Assembly (NCBI RefSeq): GCF_029894125.1
Contig: NZ_JARXYZ010000001.1
Coordinates: 248,001-312,000, forward strand
DNA: 64,000 bases
Direction: 5' to 3'
From: Kitasatospora sp. MAA19
Lineage (GTDB): Bacteria > Actinomycetota > Actinomycetes > Streptomycetales > Streptomycetaceae
Both the position numbers and the translations under genes were made by a program. Positions 54,477 through 64,000 of the stretch are shown here, in pieces (the first letter of the stretch is position 1; the number at the start of each line of letters is the position of its first letter). Below the pieces are notes generated by a model, which did no database searches, was not told the origin of the DNA, and saw only the letters and a list, made by a program, of their open reading frames with translations.

Positions 54477-55463
54477 TCACCCACCGGACTCTCCGTCCCC
54501 CGTCCGGGATCCCCGCATCTGCCAGCCCAGTTGGAACAGCGTCTCCGCGTCGTACAGCTCACGCAGCCGGGCGATGTGACCGGCCACCGTCCGCTCGCTC
54601 AGCCCGAGACGGCTGGCGATCGCCCGCTGCGTGAGCCCCTGCGCGAGCAGGCGGCCGACCTGCTCGTGGATGGTGGGCTCCGCCCCGCCGACGGCGAGCG
54701 CGGCCCAGTTCACGCCCTCGGCCTGCCGCCAGTGCAGCTCGAAGTCCCGCACCAGGAAGTCGACCACGGCCGGATCCTCGACGAAGGCCGCGCTGCCGTG
54801 GTCCGAGGCGGCGGGGATCACGGCGACGGCCCGGCCGAAGATCATCAGCCGGGTGAACGAGACGGGCAGGACCCGGATCGCGGCGCCGAGCTCGGTCGAC
54901 CTGGCCGCGAAGGCGACCGTCGCCGGATCGAGCCGGGCTGACACCTCGTAGATCGTCCGCAGCGCGCCGCCTCGTGCGAGGTGGCGTCGGCTCTGCTCCA
55001 GCCCGTCGTCCATGAGCGCGGAAGGACGAGCACCCCCGGGCTGCATGGCGAGGGCCTCGCTCGGGTGGTCGTTCTGCACCTGGGCGATCCGGTGACGGAT
55101 CTGCAGCATTCCGGCGACGTACTCCACTCCGGGCGAACGCTCGGGGTAGCGGCGCGGCACCGCGTCGTAGGCCTGGGTCAGGTCGTCCAGCATCCTCGGC
55201 AGGAGCGCCGCCCGGGTGATCAGCCGGGCGCCCTCCTCCCGGAGTTCGGTACCGATCCGCTCACTGACGGCTCGTGGGTTCATCGCCGAGTAGACGCCGT
55301 CCGCGGCCCGCAGGACGAGCAGGCCGAGGTCGGTGAGCTGCTTCACCGCCGCCTCGTCCTCGGGGCGGATCTCGCCCACCCGGATCCGGCCGCCCTCACC
55401 CAGGATCGCCCGGTAGAGGTCGCGGGCGGCGTCGTCGGGAGGGTCGAGTACGGCTTCAGGCAT
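54477..55463 (-). CDS. LuxR-type regulator, paralogue B
   Basis: 328 residues from ATG 55463. Same layout as paralogue A: DAARDLYRAILGEGGRIRVGEI, VKQLTDLGLLVLR, LRTIYEVSARLDPATVAFAARS, FTRLMIFGRAVAVIP and the HTH LTQRAIASRLGLSERTVAGHIARLRELYDAETLFQLGWQMRG. The start overlaps the stop of the 53-residue HTH gene by 8 bases, so translation is coupled to it and, through it, to paralogue C. Confidence 0.85.
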   Translation of the reverse strand: MPEAVLDPPDDAARDLYRAILGEGGRIRVGEIRPEDEAAVKQLTDLGLLVLRAADGVYSAMNPRAVSERIGTELREEGARLITRAALLPRMLDDLTQAYDAVPRRYPERSPGVEYVAGMLQIRHRIAQVQNDHPSEALAMQPGGARPSALMDDGLEQSRRHLARGGALRTIYEVSARLDPATVAFAARSTELGAAIRVLPVSFTRLMIFGRAVAVIPAASDHGSAAFVEDPAVVDFLVRDFELHWRQAEGVNWAALAVGGAEPTIHEQVGRLLAQGLTQRAIASRLGLSERTVAGHIARLRELYDAETLFQLGWQMRGSRTGDGESGG

Positions 55464-55617
55464 CGCGGTCTCCCCTCATCTGCCGGCCGAGTTGGAAGAG
55501 GGTGTGGGCGCCGTAGTGGTGGCGGAGCCGGGCGATGTGGGCGGCGACCGTGCGTTCGCTGAGGCCGAGGCGGGTCGCGACGGCGGGCCGCTCGGCGGGG
55601 CCGGGTTCATCGGTCAT
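55456..55617 (-). CDS. 53-residue free-standing LuxR HTH protein
   Basis: ATG 55617 to TGA 55456: MTDEPGPAERPAVATRLGLS, then ERTVAAHIARLRHHYGAHTL and FQLGRQMRGDRDA. It is essentially the recognition half of the HTH plus the C-terminal tail of the flanking paralogues, without any sensor domain. The start overlaps the stop of paralogue C by 11 bases and its stop overlaps the start of paralogue B by 8, so all three frames are kept coupled. It is probably the remnant of a deleted fourth paralogue; it might still compete for DNA sites or dimerise. Confidence 0.6.
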   Translation of the reverse strand: MTDEPGPAERPAVATRLGLSERTVAAHIARLRHHYGAHTLFQLGRQMRGDRDA

Positions 55618-56596
55618 CGCGGGCGCCTCTCATCAGCCAGCCGAGTTGGAAGAGGGTCTGGGCGCCGTGGCGGTCGCGCAGGCGGGAGACGTGGGCGGCG
55701 ACGGTGCGTTCGCTGAGGCCGAGGCGGGTGGCGACGGCGCGCTGGGTGAGGCCGCGGGCGAGCAGCCGGCCGACCCGGTCGGGGATGGTGCGGGTGGGGC
55801 CGAGGGTGGCGGCGGTCTCGGCGGTGTCGGCGCGGGCCCAGTCACGTTCGAAGGCGCCGACCAGGAAGGTGATGGCGGCCGGGTCGGTGATGAAGGCGGC
55901 GGTGCTGTTGTCGTCGTTGGCGGAGATCACGGCGACGGTGCGGTCGAAGACGAGCAGCCGTTGGAACGGTTCGTCGAGGACGCGGATGAGGGAGCCGTGC
56001 CGGGTGACCTCCTCGGCGTAGGCGCGGGCGGGCGGGTCGGCGAGGGCGACGGGCTGGTAGATGGTGCGCAGGGAGCAGCCGCGCTGGAGGAGTTGGACGT
56101 CCTGGAGGAGGGCGACCTGCAGGGTGTCGGCGGGGCGGTGGCCGGGTTGGGCGGCGAGGACTTCGGAGCGGCAGTCGGAGACGAGCTGGGAGATCCGCTG
56201 GCGGATGTGGACGTGGCCCTCGACGTGGACGGCGCCGCCGGCCCGGCCGGAGGGCCGGGGCATCGCGTCGTAGGCGCGGGTGAGGCCGTCGAGGGCGCCC
56301 GGCAGGTTCTCCGCGCGGACCAGCAGCCTGGTCGCCTCGCTGCGGAGTTCGGCGCCCAGGCGGTCGCTGACGGAGCGTGGGCTGATGGCGGTGTAGCAGT
56401 GGTCCATCGGGTTGGCGATGAGCAGGCCGAGGTCGATGAGCTGCTGGAGCGCGGTCTGGTCGGCGTCCTGGGTGTCGGTGAACGGGATGCGGCCGCCCTG
56501 GGCGAGGGTCGCCAGGTACAGCTGCCGGGCGGCCTCGTCGGGCTCCTCGCCCGGGGGCTGTCCGTGCCGCGGCGCGACCGCCGGTTCCGCCGTCAC
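55607..56596 (-). CDS. LuxR-type regulator, paralogue C
   Basis: 329 residues from GTG 56596 (AGGGAG eight bases upstream). It has EAARQLYLATLAQGGRIPFTDT, LQQLIDLGLLIANPMDHCYTAISP, CSLRTIYQPVALADPPARAYAEEV, DEPFQRLLVFDRTVAVI and the HTH LTQRAVATRLGLSERTVAAHVSRLRDRHGAQTLFQLGWLMRG. First gene of the C / mini-HTH / B operon. HTH sequences of B, C and the mini protein are nearly identical, so they may share operators. Confidence 0.85.
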   Translation of the reverse strand: MTAEPAVAPRHGQPPGEEPDEAARQLYLATLAQGGRIPFTDTQDADQTALQQLIDLGLLIANPMDHCYTAISPRSVSDRLGAELRSEATRLLVRAENLPGALDGLTRAYDAMPRPSGRAGGAVHVEGHVHIRQRISQLVSDCRSEVLAAQPGHRPADTLQVALLQDVQLLQRGCSLRTIYQPVALADPPARAYAEEVTRHGSLIRVLDEPFQRLLVFDRTVAVISANDDNSTAAFITDPAAITFLVGAFERDWARADTAETAATLGPTRTIPDRVGRLLARGLTQRAVATRLGLSERTVAAHVSRLRDRHGAQTLFQLGWLMRGARDDR

Positions 56597-57164
56597 GTCG
56601 CACACTCCCTGCCGGACTCTTCTCCCCTGGTGCCGCCTTCGCGCCGTCCGGCGCGGGGCTCGGCGGTCACGGTACCGGCCGGACGGCGGGCCCCCGGGGG
56701 CCGGGTGCCGTCGCACTCCGGGGCGTCCGGGGGCCGCCGTCGCCACGCCATGGCCTGGCGCCTTCCGTCGAGGCGGAGCAGCAACGCCTCGACGGCTCCG
56801 GTTCCGGGGGCCATCACCACACATGGCGCCCCGGCCGGCGCTCTTCCCCCCCGTTCCACAGGTACGGGTCGTTGCACCTGCAGTCAGTTCCGAAGAGCAA
56901 GTCGCCACCATCGGGCTGCGGTGCCCGGACGGCCTGGCGTGACTCCCACCCTCACAGCGTGACGGCCGGTGAACAAGTGGCGCCCGAGTGCATGTTCGCG
57001 CAATTGCAGCTATCTGCACGGGGGGCTGGGCGGGGCGGGCCGAGCGGTGGGCCGGGTTCCGGTAAAGGCCGAGGCCAGCGGGGTGGGTGGGCGGATCCCG
57101 CCCGTACGGTCGGTTGGCTGCGTACGGTCAGGTTGCGGGGCGGGTTCCTGCAACGGCGGCGTGC
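56597..57164. other. Intergenic region with one inverted repeat
   Basis: No supported gene. An inverted repeat, CCGTCGAGGCG (56765-56775) and CGCCTCGACGG (56785-56795) with a nine-base spacer, lies about 170 bases upstream of paralogue C and may be an operator or hairpin. GC is a little lower around 56880-57030, where a promoter for the minus strand could lie. Confidence 0.45.
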
Positions 57165-58283
57165 TCAGCGCGCCAGCAGCCGCCCGCGGGCGAGCCCGGC
57201 GGCCGTCCCGCCGGCGGCGAACACCCAGGCGACGGCCAGCAGCAGGTAGAGCCCGGCGGCGAGCGCGGTGAAGCCGCCGAACCCGGTGTGCCGGGCGAGC
57301 GCGGAGGCGCCGGTGACGCAGGTGCCGATCGGGAAGGTGTACGCCCACCAGGTCATCGCGAACGGCATCCCGGCCCGGCGGGCACGCAGGTTGGCGGTGA
57401 GCGCGACGGCCAGCCAGAGCATCGCGACGCCGATCACCGCGACGCCGTACAGCTCGGCGAAGGGGAGCATGGCGGGCGCCAGGGTGGGCAGCACCGGCCG
57501 GGCGGCATCGGCGAGTTGGTGGACGGCGGTGACGGACTGGCCGAGCGGGCCGAGCACCAGGAACAGCGAGGGGGTGAGCACCAGGGTGGGCAGCTTGCTG
57601 TGGAACAGCCCGGTGAAGACCACCGGCAGCAGCACCAGGGTGGCCAGCAGGCCGACCCCGAAGAGGGCCCAGCAGCCGTACAGCATCGCCTGCTGCGCCG
57701 GCCCGGCTGGCAGGTGCGGGATGAGCGCCGGGCCGGTGGCGGAGGCGACCAGCGGGGCGACCACCGGCAGCAGCCAGGTCGGGTTGGCCTCCAGGGCGGA
57801 GATCGGGTGCCGGGTGATCATCAGGTACGGGATGCCGCCGGCGACGGCCAGCGCGTACAGGGTGCCGACGCCCCACAGCACGGCGTCGACGGCCACCGCG
57901 GGGCCGGTGCCGATCACCCGGGAGCCGAGCAGCAGGGTGCCGAGGCCGACCGAGAGCAGGGCCATCGGCGGGCAGCCGTAGAAGACGGCGGTGGCCGGGT
58001 TGTCCAGCAGTTGGGTGCGGGCGGCCTCGCGGTGCCGGGTGAGGTGGACCAGCCGGGCCGCGCCCAGCACCAGCAGGGCGGCGAGTCCGAGCGCCCACAT
58101 CACCTCGCCGAAGCCGGTGAGCCCGGGCAGCCGGACCGGCAGGACGGCGGCGCCGTTGCCCAGGATCGCGGTGCCCATGACGGCGGCGTACCAGTTGGGG
58201 CCGAGCTGGGCGAGATCGAGGCGGGCGAGGCGGGAGTTCAGCGCGGGGCGGGCGAGCGGGCGGGCATCGGCCAAGGTGGACAT
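57165..58283 (-). CDS. TDT-family (SLAC1/TehA-like) transporter
   Basis: 372 residues from ATG 58283. About ten TM helices, beginning LGPNWYAAVMGTAILGNGAAVL, the typical TDT opening (NWF-xVMGTgI), with GCPPMALLSVGLGTLLLG, AGGIPYLMITRH and MTWWAYTFPIGTCVTGASAL (the TWW-FP-G-x-T motif). Members carry tellurite, dicarboxylates, sulfite or anions across the membrane. It is divergent from a LysR regulator 71 bases away, which probably controls it. Confidence 0.85.
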   Translation of the reverse strand: MSTLADARPLARPALNSRLARLDLAQLGPNWYAAVMGTAILGNGAAVLPVRLPGLTGFGEVMWALGLAALLVLGAARLVHLTRHREAARTQLLDNPATAVFYGCPPMALLSVGLGTLLLGSRVIGTGPAVAVDAVLWGVGTLYALAVAGGIPYLMITRHPISALEANPTWLLPVVAPLVASATGPALIPHLPAGPAQQAMLYGCWALFGVGLLATLVLLPVVFTGLFHSKLPTLVLTPSLFLVLGPLGQSVTAVHQLADAARPVLPTLAPAMLPFAELYGVAVIGVAMLWLAVALTANLRARRAGMPFAMTWWAYTFPIGTCVTGASALARHTGFGGFTALAAGLYLLLAVAWVFAAGGTAAGLARGRLLAR

Positions 58284-58353
58284 GGTTCCACCGTGCCGAT
58301 CCGGGCGGGGCTCCGGTAGCGCCGCGGGCTCTATGAGGACATAGCCTGAACCT

Positions 58354-59277
58354 ATGGCCCTCTCCCCCCGTGTCCCCGAGCTCGGCGCCCTGGAGCTGCT
58401 GCTCGCGGTGGCCCGGCTGGGCAGCGTCGGACGGGCGGCGGCCGAGCTGGGCGTCAGCCAGCCGACCGCCAGCGCCCGGATCAAGGGCATGGAGCGGCAG
58501 GTCGGCGTCCCGCTGCTGGAGCGCTCCCCGCGGGGCAGCAAGCCGACCGAGGCGGGCCGGCTGGTGGTCGAGTGGGCCCGGCAGGTGGTGGAAGCGGCCC
58601 AGTCGCTGGACGCCGGGATCGACGCGCTGCGCGAGCGGCGGGACGCCAAGCTGCGGGTGGTGGCCAGCCTGACCGTCGCCGAGTACCTGATGCCGGGCTG
58701 GCTGCTGGCGCTGGCCGAGGTCAGTCCGGGGACGTCGGTGACGCTGCGGACGGCGAACTCGGCGGAGGTCGCCGGGCACGTGCTGGCCGGGGACGCCGAC
58801 CTCGGCTTCGTCGAGGGCCCGTCCACCCCGCCCGGGCTGGCCGGCGCGGTGGTGGCGGCGGACCGGCTGGTGGTCGTGGTGGCGCCCGGCCACCCGTGGG
58901 CGCGCCGCCGGACGCCGCTGACCGGGCCCGAGCTGGCCGCCACCCCGCTGGTGCTGCGCGAGTCGGGCTCCGGCACCCGGGAGGTGCTGGAGATGGCACT
59001 GGCGCCGTACGGGGGCGCGGTGCGGCCCCGGCTGGAGCTGGCCTCGACCACCGCGTTGAAGGCGGCGGCGATGACCGGGGCCGGGCCGGTCTGCCTGAGC
59101 GAACTGGCGGTGGTGGAGGAGCTGGCCACCCGGCGGCTGGTGGCGGTGCCGCTGGCGGAGGGGCTGGACCTGCGGCGGCCGCTGCGCGCGGTGTGGCCGC
59201 CCGGGCAGCGGCCGAGCGGGCCGGCCCGGGAGCTGCTGGTGCTGACCCGCCGGACGCCCGGGTCGAAGCGGTCCTGA
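58354..59277 (+). CDS. LysR-family transcriptional regulator
   Basis: 307 residues. N-terminal winged HTH: LGALELLLAVARLGSVGRAAAELGVSQPTASARIKGMERQVGVPLLERSPRGSKPTEAG. The effector domain follows with LRVVASLTVAEYLMPGWLLAL, the AEVAGHVLAGDADLGFVEGP region and PLVLRESGSGTREVLEMAL. It resembles CysB/CbbR-type regulators. Being divergent from the transporter gene, with a shared 70-bp control region, is the classical LysR arrangement. Confidence 0.9.
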   Translation: MALSPRVPELGALELLLAVARLGSVGRAAAELGVSQPTASARIKGMERQVGVPLLERSPRGSKPTEAGRLVVEWARQVVEAAQSLDAGIDALRERRDAKLRVVASLTVAEYLMPGWLLALAEVSPGTSVTLRTANSAEVAGHVLAGDADLGFVEGPSTPPGLAGAVVAADRLVVVVAPGHPWARRRTPLTGPELAATPLVLRESGSGTREVLEMALAPYGGAVRPRLELASTTALKAAAMTGAGPVCLSELAVVEELATRRLVAVPLAEGLDLRRPLRAVWPPGQRPSGPARELLVLTRRTPGSKRS

Positions 59278-59293
59278 GAACGCGAGGTGAAAA

Positions 59294-59314
59294 CTTGAGC
59301 GTAATAGACTCAAC
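59294..59314 (+). promoter_or_regulatory. HAIR element (HspR operator) of clpB
   Basis: CTTGAGC-N7-ACTCAAC, nearly the consensus HspR operator, 57 bases before the clpB start. It matches the dnaK-proximal site at 47626 in its left half exactly. Confidence 0.88.
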
Positions 59315-59370
59315 TTAGTGCATGCTGTAGGTAGCAGCACTGAAGGACAACGAGGGAGGATCCCCCAGCA

Positions 59371-61977
<2,607 letters not shown>

Positions 61978-61985
61978 CGCCGCAG

Positions 61986-62023
61986 GTCCGGGCCGCCCGC
62001 ACAGTCGAGCGGGCGGCCCGGAC
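61986..62023 (+). terminator. Terminator of clpB
   Basis: GTCCGGGCCGCCCGC / GCGGGCGGCCCGGAC perfect 15-bp stem with an eight-base loop, nine bases after the stop. Confidence 0.9.
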
Positions 62024-62278
62024 AACCTCTGTGTGGCACCGCACAGTTGAGGCGCGATGCGCCGGCGGACGGGCCGACCGACACCCTCGCCCGAACGCCA
62101 CCCGACCGGACACTCTCCGTCACCAAAGCCCCGTCCACCAGGCGTCGGAACGCCCCGATCGAAGATCGACGCGTGCCCGGGTGCCCCTGTGAGGCGAGCC
62201 CCGAATGAGGCAGGATGGGAGGTGGAAAGGGCGGCCTCTCATTGCCGGCCACCACGTGCACTGAGGAAGAGGACCCCC

Positions 62279-62839
62279 ATGAGCATCGACCCGTCGTCCA
62301 TCCCGTCGTTCGGCGCCCCCCAGGGCGGTCAGCCCGGCGGCCAGGGGCGGCCGGCCGGCCCGCCGCCGATCATCGTCCCGGACCAGGGCCTGGTCACCCA
62401 GCTGCTGGACCAGATGCAGCTCAAGCACGTCGTGGACGAAGAGGGCGACCTCACCGCCCCCTGGGAGGGCTTCCGCGTCTACTACATGTTCCGCGGCGAG
62501 CAGAAGGAGCTCTTCGCGGTGCGCGCGTTCTACGACCGCGCGTACCCGCTGGAGAAGAAGGGCGAGATCCTCGACCTCATCGACGAGTGGAACCGCGAGA
62601 CCCTCTGGCCCAAGGTCTACACCCACACCCACGAGGACGGCGTGGTCCGCCTGATCGGCGAGGCCCAGATGATCGTCGGCACCGGCGTCAACCTGGACTA
62701 CTTCGTCACCACCACCGCCAACTGGACCCAGGCCTCCGTCGGCTTCGAGCAGTGGATCGTCGAGCGCCTCGGCCTGCAGAACGACATCGAGGGCGAGGAC
62801 GGCGAGGGTGGGACCCCCGAGGGCACCAACGAGGCCTGA
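62279..62839 (+). CDS. YbjN-domain protein
   Basis: 186 residues from ATG 62279 (GAGGAAGAGG upstream). After a Gly/Pro-rich leader comes a single domain: VTQLLDQMQLKHVVDEEGDLTAPWEGFRVYYMFRGEQKELFAVRAFYDR, EILDLIDEWNRETLWPKVYTHT and VRLIGEAQMIVGTGVNLDYF, the pattern of YbjN/type III chaperone-like sensory proteins. Function unknown; cytoplasmic. A strong terminator follows. Confidence 0.75.
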   Translation: MSIDPSSIPSFGAPQGGQPGGQGRPAGPPPIIVPDQGLVTQLLDQMQLKHVVDEEGDLTAPWEGFRVYYMFRGEQKELFAVRAFYDRAYPLEKKGEILDLIDEWNRETLWPKVYTHTHEDGVVRLIGEAQMIVGTGVNLDYFVTTTANWTQASVGFEQWIVERLGLQNDIEGEDGEGGTPEGTNEA

Positions 62840-62859
62840 CCCCTTCCCGGCACGCGAGC

Positions 62860-62895
62860 ACGGCCCGACCACTTGGCCCCAGGTGGTCGGGCCGT
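62860..62895 (+). terminator. Terminator of the YbjN-like gene
   Basis: ACGGCCCGACCAC / GTGGTCGGGCCGT stem with a ten-base loop, followed by CCTTG. Confidence 0.85.
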
Positions 62896-62956
62896 CCTTG
62901 TCCCCGGCCCCCGGCTGTCCAGGATGGGGCCGACGACGACGCGTGAGGAGCCACCG

Positions 62957-63150
62957 ATGGGTAACAGGCCACTGCTGAACCGCAGGCTGGCGGGCATGGG
63001 CACGACCATCTTCGCCGAGATGTCGGCGCTGGCCACCACCCCATCGCCGCCCTGCCCGGCATGCACGAACGCACCGTCGCCATCTCCTCCGCCGGCAAGA
63101 CCTTCTCCTTCACCGGCTGGAAGGTCGGCTGGGTCAAGCCCTGCTCGGCT
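62957..63150 (+). pseudogene. Internally deleted class I/II aminotransferase
   Basis: An intact start region (GAGGAG, ATG 62957) encodes MGNRPLLNRRLAGMGTTIFA and EMSALATT, the normal beginning of streptomycete class I/II aminotransferases. About 85 bases in, the sequence jumps to a different part of such an enzyme in another frame: IAALPGMHERTVAISSAGKTFSFTGWKVGWV, which contains the PLP-binding Lys (SSAGKTFS). Roughly 190 codons between them and the whole C-terminal third are missing. Confidence 0.75.
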
Positions 63151-63533
63151 ACCTATTCGCTGGCGACCTGAGGACGAATGCGGTGGCCCTGCCGAGGTGC
63201 CAGGTCAGCCTGCGAACGCTCCCATGCCTTGGTTGAAGGCCGAGAGCGGCATCTGCTGAACCACAGGGTTCGAGGACGCCGCCAAGAGAGTCCCCCGGAT
63301 CCGCCGCCCATGTTCCTCAGTCAACCCTCACTTGGATCGGCGCTGGTGTCGGTCTGCTCCAGGATGTCCGCGTCCTGAACAAGGTCCACCCGCTGGGTCT
63401 CGGAAAGTGCATGCCAGCGCCCGGGTCCGCCGATCGCAGCCAGGAGCAACCGATTACTATCCGACAGTAATCATTTCTGGGGGGGAATGCGGGCGACGGG
63501 CAGCGCCCGTGAGCCGGCTACAGGGGGGAACAC
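63151..63533. other. Intergenic region, no gene seen
   Basis: No supported coding sequence after the aminotransferase relic. A lower-GC stretch near 63450-63475 precedes the next gene by about 60 bases and may hold its promoter. Confidence 0.4.
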
Positions 63534-63935
63534 ATGGCGGATCCTGATCTGGCCTTGGAGTTCAAGGTCAATCCGGCCGAGCTGGACGGCTGCGGACAGA
63601 GCGCCCAGCACATAGGCGGTCTCATACCGGGCGAGACCGCGAAGATCACCGATCCGTGCAGCCAGGCCGCCTCCGGCCTGCAGGGCTTCCTCTCCGCCGC
63701 CGCCATCACGAACTGCGGCACGAACTGGAAGACGCTGCTGGACAAACTCGGCGGCGACATGGGCGACGTCGGTACCAAGCTCGCCGCATCGGCCGCCTAC
63801 TACCGCCAGGTCGAGAAGGACGTCCACACGAGCATGAGGAACCCGGCCGCACCGATCCCGGACGAGCCGGACCCCTTCGGCACGACCGTCGTGCCGGGCC
63901 CCGTGAAGCCCGCCAGCGCGAAGGCGGCCGAGTAG
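63534..63935 (+). CDS. WXG100/ESX-like helical protein
   Basis: 133 residues from ATG 63534. It opens MADPDLALEFKVNPAELDGC and has long helices (QAASGLQGFLSAAAITNC, WKTLLDKLGGDMGDVGTKLAASAAYYRQVEKDVHTSM) and a Pro-rich tail; no signal peptide. It resembles EspC-like or WXG100-type substrates of type VII secretion. The next gene starts 5 bases after its stop, so the two are probably an operon as in element 1. Confidence 0.65.
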   Translation: MADPDLALEFKVNPAELDGCGQSAQHIGGLIPGETAKITDPCSQAASGLQGFLSAAAITNCGTNWKTLLDKLGGDMGDVGTKLAASAAYYRQVEKDVHTSMRNPAAPIPDEPDPFGTTVVPGPVKPASAKAAE

Positions 63936-63939
63936 CCCA

Positions 63940-64000
63940 ATGGACATCAAGACCCTTCACGACGCCGACGTCATCGGCATCACCACCGCGAAGAACGCCT
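63940..64000 (+). CDS. Start of the next gene (cut by window edge)
   Basis: ATG 63940, reading MDIKTLHDADVIGITTAKNA to the end of the window. Too short to identify. By position it is the partner of the WXG100-like gene and may be a DUF1023-type or other secretion-associated protein. Confidence 0.45.
   Translation, partial: MDIKTLHDADVIGITTAKNA

Overview
The window is typical streptomycete DNA: very high GC with strong third-position GC, GTG and TTG starts, many 4-base start/stop overlaps, a dnaK-grpE-dnaJ-hspR operon and a clpB gene each with HspR (HAIR) operators, and a dCTP deaminase next to a tRNA-Gly gene. Streptomyces or Kitasatospora is the natural assignment. No rRNA, CRISPR array or replication origin was seen.

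Left part (1-11.3 kb, chromosomal): a partial YunG-like gene, a PPOX flavoprotein, a secreted HbpS-like haem-binding protein divergent from a SenS/SenR-type two-component pair, an alpha/beta hydrolase behind a palindromic operator, a GT1 glycosyltransferase, and a convergent FtsX-type ABC exporter. Several genes here are broken: a C-terminal fragment at 7.4 kb, and at 11.6 kb the first 80 or so residues of a class III lanthipeptide synthetase, cut off where an integrase gene (itself lacking its N-terminus and frameshifted) begins.

Island (about 11.9-40.0 kb): three copies of a 44-bp segment identical or nearly identical to the 3' part of tRNA-Gly(CCC) lie at 13031, 16508 and 39963; the last is inside the intact tRNA gene. 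Each sits next to a strong terminator, and each has tandem CTGGCACG arm-like repeats close by. The simplest reading is repeated integration at one tRNA gene. An old remnant carries the integrase pseudogene. A 3.5-kb element carries a WXG100-like protein, a DUF1023-type hydrolase and a lipoprotein. A 23.5-kb element holds the main cargo. That cargo has two blocks. The first is a restriction/defence block: GHKL (MORC/MutL-like) ATPase, Mrr-helicase, unknown protein, AbrB-like protein, Eco29kI-type and a second GIY-YIG nuclease, and a leaderless Dcm-type methylase coupled to a Vsr-type nuclease. The second is a divergent gene set: an archaeal-type S-adenosylmethionine synthetase, an APH-like kinase, a histidine phosphatase, a complete second-type seryl-tRNA synthetase, a GT4 glycosyltransferase, an AlaRS-like class II synthetase core and a small CxxC protein (seven overlapping or abutting genes), followed by a Gp3-like/Nudix fusion. 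Opposite them are an HTH regulator, a second APH-like kinase and a DUF89/ARMT1-type protein. I do not recognise this set as a described pathway. It is my best candidate for an undescribed system, probably aminoacyl-tRNA-dependent small-molecule chemistry or a modification/defence function.

Right part (40-64 kb, chromosomal): dcd, an AlaX-type editing protein, a Yip1 membrane protein, an NDP-sugar pyrophosphorylase, a large membrane Fe-S oxidoreductase, the dnaK operon, three paralogous LuxR-type regulators with a 53-residue free-standing HTH protein and a 63-residue exported peptide, a TDT transporter with a divergent LysR regulator, clpB, a YbjN-like protein, an internally deleted aminotransferase relic, and the start of another WXG100-like gene pair.
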